Shown one piece after another: positions 61,082 to 64,000 of a stretch of 64,000 nt of DNA. Source of the stretch: Halalkalibacter sp. APA_J-10(15) (GTDB lineage Bacteria; Bacillota; Bacilli; Bacillales; Bacillaceae_D); assembly GCF_023017105.1 (NCBI RefSeq), contig NZ_JALKEV010000008.1, positions 155,056 to 219,055 on the forward strand, read 5' to 3'. Numbering within the stretch: the stretch's first letter is position 1; every line of letters begins with the position of its first letter. Made by a program: the position numbers and the translations under genes. The notes under the pieces were generated by a model. It made no database searches. It had not been told where the DNA came from and saw only the letters and a list, made by a program, of their open reading frames with translations.

Positions 61082-62548
61082 ATGTTAAAGGTAAAAGAAT
61101 ATGAGTTTTGGTTTGTTACAGGTAGTCAACATTTATATGGGCCTGAGACGCTAGATCAGGTTGCTGATCATTCACAGCAAATTGTTGATGGGTTAAATGA
61201 AAATGATTTTGCATATAAGATCGTCTTTAAACCTGTTGTGAAAACAGCTGATGAAATTAGAAAATTGTGTATTGAAGCAAATTCAGATGAGAAGTGTGCA
61301 GGTATTATTACTTGGATGCATACATTTTCACCAGCTAAAATGTGGATTGCTGGGCTTTCAGAATTACGCAAATCATTATTACATTTGCATACTCAATTTA
61401 ATCGCGATATCCCTTGGGATAAAATTGATATGGATTTCATGAATTTAAATCAATCAGCTCATGGTGACAGAGAATATGGCTTTATCGGTACTAGAATGAA
61501 AATTGGACGTAAAGTAGTTGTAGGTCATTGGCAAAGTCCAAAAGTGATCAGCCGTGTGGGTAGTTGGCTAAAAACAGCTGCTGCTTTTGAAGAAAGCAAA
61601 ACATTAAAAATTGCTCGCTTTGGTGATAACATGCGTGAAGTGGCGGTTACTGAAGGTGATAAAGTCGAAGCACAAATCCAATTCGGTTGGTCTACATCTT
61701 ATTTCGGTATTGGTGATTTAGTTGCCAAGATGAATGAATTCTCTCAAGATGATGTGGAAAGACTGTTCAATGAATATAAAGAACAGTATGACATTGCTGA
61801 TGGAGAGAACATTGAATCGATTAAATATCAAGCGAAAATCGAGCTTGGCTTGAAAGCGTTTTTAGAAGAAGGTGGATTTACAGCCTTTACAACGAACTTC
61901 GAAGATTTACATGGAATGGATCAATTGCCAGGTTTAGCTGTTCAGCGTTTAATGGAGCAAGGTTATGGATTTGCTGGTGAAGGTGATTGGAAAACAGCAG
62001 CTCTTGTTCGTTTAATGAAAATCATAGCTGATGGTGAAGGAACTTCATTTATGGAAGATTATACGTATCATTTAGAAGAAGGTAATGAGTTAGTACTCGG
62101 CTCTCATATGTTGGAGGTATGCCCAACTGTAGCGGCAACTCGTCCAAAGCTAGAAGTGCATCCACTAGGTATTGGTGGTAAAGATGATCCAGCGCGTATG
62201 GTATTTGATGGTGATGAAGGTGCAGCATTAAATGCATCGATTGTTGATTTAGGGAATCGTTTCCGCCTAGTAATTAATGAAGTTGAAGCAGTCAAACCGG
62301 AGAAGGAAATGCCTCATTTACCAGTTGCTAAGGTTCTTTGGAAACCTAAGCCGTCGTTGAGTGAGTCTGCGGAAGCCTGGATTTATGCGGGCGGAGCTCA
62401 TCATACGGTCTTTTCATTTAAAGTGACTCCAGAGCAATTATATGATTGGGCAACGATGGTAAATATTGAATGTGTCTTTATTAATGATTCGACAAATGTA
62501 ATGGCATTCCAAAATGAATTAAGATGGAATGATATTGCCTTTCGTTAA
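61082..62548 (+). CDS. araA: L-arabinose isomerase
   Basis: A 488-residue enzyme converting L-arabinose to L-ribulose with a manganese ion. Motifs WFVTGSQHLYGPETL (N-terminus), CAGIITWMHTFSPAKMWI, LHTQFNRDIPWDKIDMDFMNLNQSAHGDREYGF and EGDWKTAALVRLMKI are all intact. The metal-binding Glu/His set of the family is expected in the last two. Length is close to B. subtilis AraA. It ends at a hairpin terminator. The ribosome site is TTAGGAGGAT. It needs a ribulokinase that is not in the window. Confidence 0.95.
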   Translation: MLKVKEYEFWFVTGSQHLYGPETLDQVADHSQQIVDGLNENDFAYKIVFKPVVKTADEIRKLCIEANSDEKCAGIITWMHTFSPAKMWIAGLSELRKSLLHLHTQFNRDIPWDKIDMDFMNLNQSAHGDREYGFIGTRMKIGRKVVVGHWQSPKVISRVGSWLKTAAAFEESKTLKIARFGDNMREVAVTEGDKVEAQIQFGWSTSYFGIGDLVAKMNEFSQDDVERLFNEYKEQYDIADGENIESIKYQAKIELGLKAFLEEGGFTAFTTNFEDLHGMDQLPGLAVQRLMEQGYGFAGEGDWKTAALVRLMKIIADGEGTSFMEDYTYHLEEGNELVLGSHMLEVCPTVAATRPKLEVHPLGIGGKDDPARMVFDGDEGAALNASIVDLGNRFRLVINEVEAVKPEKEMPHLPVAKVLWKPKPSLSESAEAWIYAGGAHHTVFSFKVTPEQLYDWATMVNIECVFINDSTNVMAFQNELRWNDIAFR

Positions 62549-62576
62549 GGTGTAAATCCTACGAATAATCAAAAGA

Positions 62577-62614
62577 AAAGTGTCTTAGATGGGCTTACCA
62601 TTTAAGACACTTTC
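62577..62614 (+). terminator. Terminator of araDA
   Basis: AAAGTGTCTTA (62577-62587) is complementary to TAAGACACTTT (62603-62613). The T-tract is short. Confidence 0.7.
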
Positions 62615-62683
62615 TCATCATTCTCACTTATGAATGTGTTAGAATATTGAAGTATTTTTGCGTGTTGGATGGATAATGTGGTA

Positions 62684-62715
62684 ACATGTACGTATATTTA
62701 TAAGTACGTGTAGAA
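62684..62715. promoter_or_regulatory. Two weak AraR-like boxes upstream of araR
   Basis: Positions 62684-62699 and 62700-62715 each contain a GTACGTA or GTACGTG core and match the AraR consensus at 11 and 10 of 16 positions. Autoregulation of araR would fit. Confidence 0.45.
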
Positions 62716-62729
62716 TTGAGGTTTCGGTT

Positions 62730-63827
62730 GTGACAAAATACAGTAAAGTAAAACAAGCGATTAAGTCAAGAATTTTAGATGGGACATATGTACCTAATCA
62801 AAAAATTAATTCTGAAAATGAATTAATGAAGGAATTCGAAGTAAGTAGACATACTATTCGTATTGCGATTGGTGAATTAGTATCAGAAGGCTGGTTATAT
62901 CGTGAGCAAGGTTCAGGTACTTTCTGTGCAGATAGGACGAAACAAGATAGAACACATTCCAATGATACGAAAACGATAGCGATTATTACAACATTTATTT
63001 CAGATTATATTTTTCCAAGCATCATACGTGGAGCTGAATCTTATTTAAGTGAGCGGGGTTATCAAGTTAGTTTATTTAGTACGAATAATAAAATCGAACA
63101 TGAACAACGCATTCTTGAGAATATATTATCTCAACCTGTGGATGGCATCATCGTAGAGCCAACGAAAAGTTCATTTGCGAATCCTAATATTAACTATTAT
63201 TTCAATTTAGAAAGAATGAATATTCCGTATATAATGATTAACGCTTTCTATGATGAGTTGGAGCCTGTTTGCTTATTAGTAGATGACGAAAAAGGCGGCT
63301 ATTTGCAAACGGAGCATCTAATTAATCAAGGACATACCAATATTGTTGGCTTATTTAAGACGGATGATAATCAAGGGATCAAGAGAATGAAAGGGTACGT
63401 TAAAGCTCACCGAAAGCATCAAGTTTCTATTAATCCTCAAAATATTGTTACGTACTATTCTGAAGAAAAGCTTGAAAAGCCTACAAAAGAACTAGAAAAG
63501 TTACTATCACAAAATGAGAAGCCGACGGCACTCGTTTGCTATAATGATGAACTAGCATTAATTTTACTCGATCTTTTACGAGCTAAAAAATTGCAAGTGC
63601 CTAAGGATATGTCAATTGTTGGTTATGATGATTCATTTCTCGCTGAAATTTCTGAAGTGAAACTAACGACCGTTAGTCATCCTAAAACGGAAATGGGCGA
63701 GCAAGCCGCTGAAATGATTATTCAAATGATTGAAAAAGAACAACGCAATAAAGAAACGCAGTCGTTGGAATCAATTGTTTACCATCCACAGTTAATCGTA
63801 AGGCAATCAACGACAGATATAAATTAA
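62730..63827 (+). CDS. araR: Arabinose operon repressor AraR
   Basis: A 365-residue chimeric repressor, as in B. subtilis: a GntR-type winged helix at residues 1-72 (KQAIKSRILDGTYVPNQKINSENELMKEFEVSRHTIRIAIGELVSEGWLYREQGSGTF) fused to a LacI-type periplasmic-binding domain that binds L-arabinose. The start is GTG. Palindromic AraR boxes lie before abfA and araD, so the regulator and its sites are in one locus. A strong terminator follows. Confidence 0.92.
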   Translation: MTKYSKVKQAIKSRILDGTYVPNQKINSENELMKEFEVSRHTIRIAIGELVSEGWLYREQGSGTFCADRTKQDRTHSNDTKTIAIITTFISDYIFPSIIRGAESYLSERGYQVSLFSTNNKIEHEQRILENILSQPVDGIIVEPTKSSFANPNINYYFNLERMNIPYIMINAFYDELEPVCLLVDDEKGGYLQTEHLINQGHTNIVGLFKTDDNQGIKRMKGYVKAHRKHQVSINPQNIVTYYSEEKLEKPTKELEKLLSQNEKPTALVCYNDELALILLDLLRAKKLQVPKDMSIVGYDDSFLAEISEVKLTTVSHPKTEMGEQAAEMIIQMIEKEQRNKETQSLESIVYHPQLIVRQSTTDIN

Positions 63828-63834
63828 ATGTAGT

Positions 63835-63870
63835 CATTAAAAGAATTCATCATTCTTTTAATGGCTTTTT
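63835..63870 (+). terminator. Terminator of araR
   Basis: CATTAAAAGAAT (63835-63846) is fully complementary to ATTCTTTTAATG (63852-63863), followed by GCTTTTT. The remaining 130 bases of the window show no gene. Confidence 0.85.
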
Positions 63871-64000
63871 CATTTATATGGGTTTAAAACCACGTGTTCT
63901 ACACGTGTGAAAATAAAACTTCTAGAGTGGTAAAGTGACAGAAAAAATCTCCAATCGTTATAATAGAAAATGGCCGTCAAACCAACTTCTATAAAACGAA

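Overview
The window is chromosomal DNA of a low-GC, Gram-positive, spore-forming Bacillaceae. Bacillithiol synthesis genes, a YjcZ-type small protein, HelD, Des/DesKR, AraR, Fur-like boxes and CIRCE all fit that group. Many secreted domains are very acidic, which hints at an alkaliphilic or halotolerant relative of Alkalihalobacillus/Halalkalibacter; that genus-level guess is inference. I see no rRNA, tRNA, CRISPR array, prophage or insertion sequence. Dispersed hairpin repeats occupy several of the longer intergenic gaps.

Layout. 0-7 kb holds housekeeping and stress genes: bshB2 (cut by the left edge) with yojF, a membrane-anchored HtrA-like protease, an ArsR-type regulator, a branched-chain aminotransferase, a HAD phosphatase and the mhqO-mhqD quinone/electrophile-resistance pair behind an MhqR-like palindrome. 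7-16 kb holds helD, an aldo/keto reductase, a LysM-CAP protein, two small Gly/Tyr-rich membrane proteins, a methyltransferase, zwf and a 5'-3' exonuclease. 16-23 kb holds a GH115 alpha-glucuronidase with a cre site, htpG behind a perfect CIRCE element, and a double-psi beta-barrel protein. These genes are separated by related hairpin repeats.

23.4-33.4 kb is a complete heme-iron acquisition island. It has two cell-wall NEAT proteins (one and four NEAT domains) with sortase-B-type sorting signals, an IsdE/IsdF/ATPase transporter, sortase B, then, convergently, a second lipoprotein-permease-ATPase operon ending in an IsdG-type heme monooxygenase. Fur-like boxes stand before both operons.

33.6-41.4 kb is a carbohydrate locus: GH127 beta-L-arabinofuranosidase, an AraC regulator, a lipoprotein-permease-permease sugar importer without its own ATPase, and a YesL-like protein. 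41.6-44.5 kb is the des-desK-desR membrane-fluidity system. 44.6-53.8 kb is a nucleoside-uptake locus: BMP lipoprotein, double ATPase, two permeases, a YuiH-like molybdoenzyme, a nucleoside phosphorylase, a second BMP lipoprotein and a COG3044-type ATPase.

54.6-63.8 kb is an arabinose/hemicellulose locus: AraC regulator, GH4 glycosidase with a CHGV motif, GH51 arabinofuranosidase, galactose mutarotase, araD, araA and araR, with AraR-like operators. No ribulokinase gene is present. Taken together, GH115, GH127, GH4 and GH51, none with a signal peptide, point to intracellular trimming of imported arabino(glucurono)xylan or arabinan oligosaccharides, with pentoses fed to the pentose phosphate pathway.
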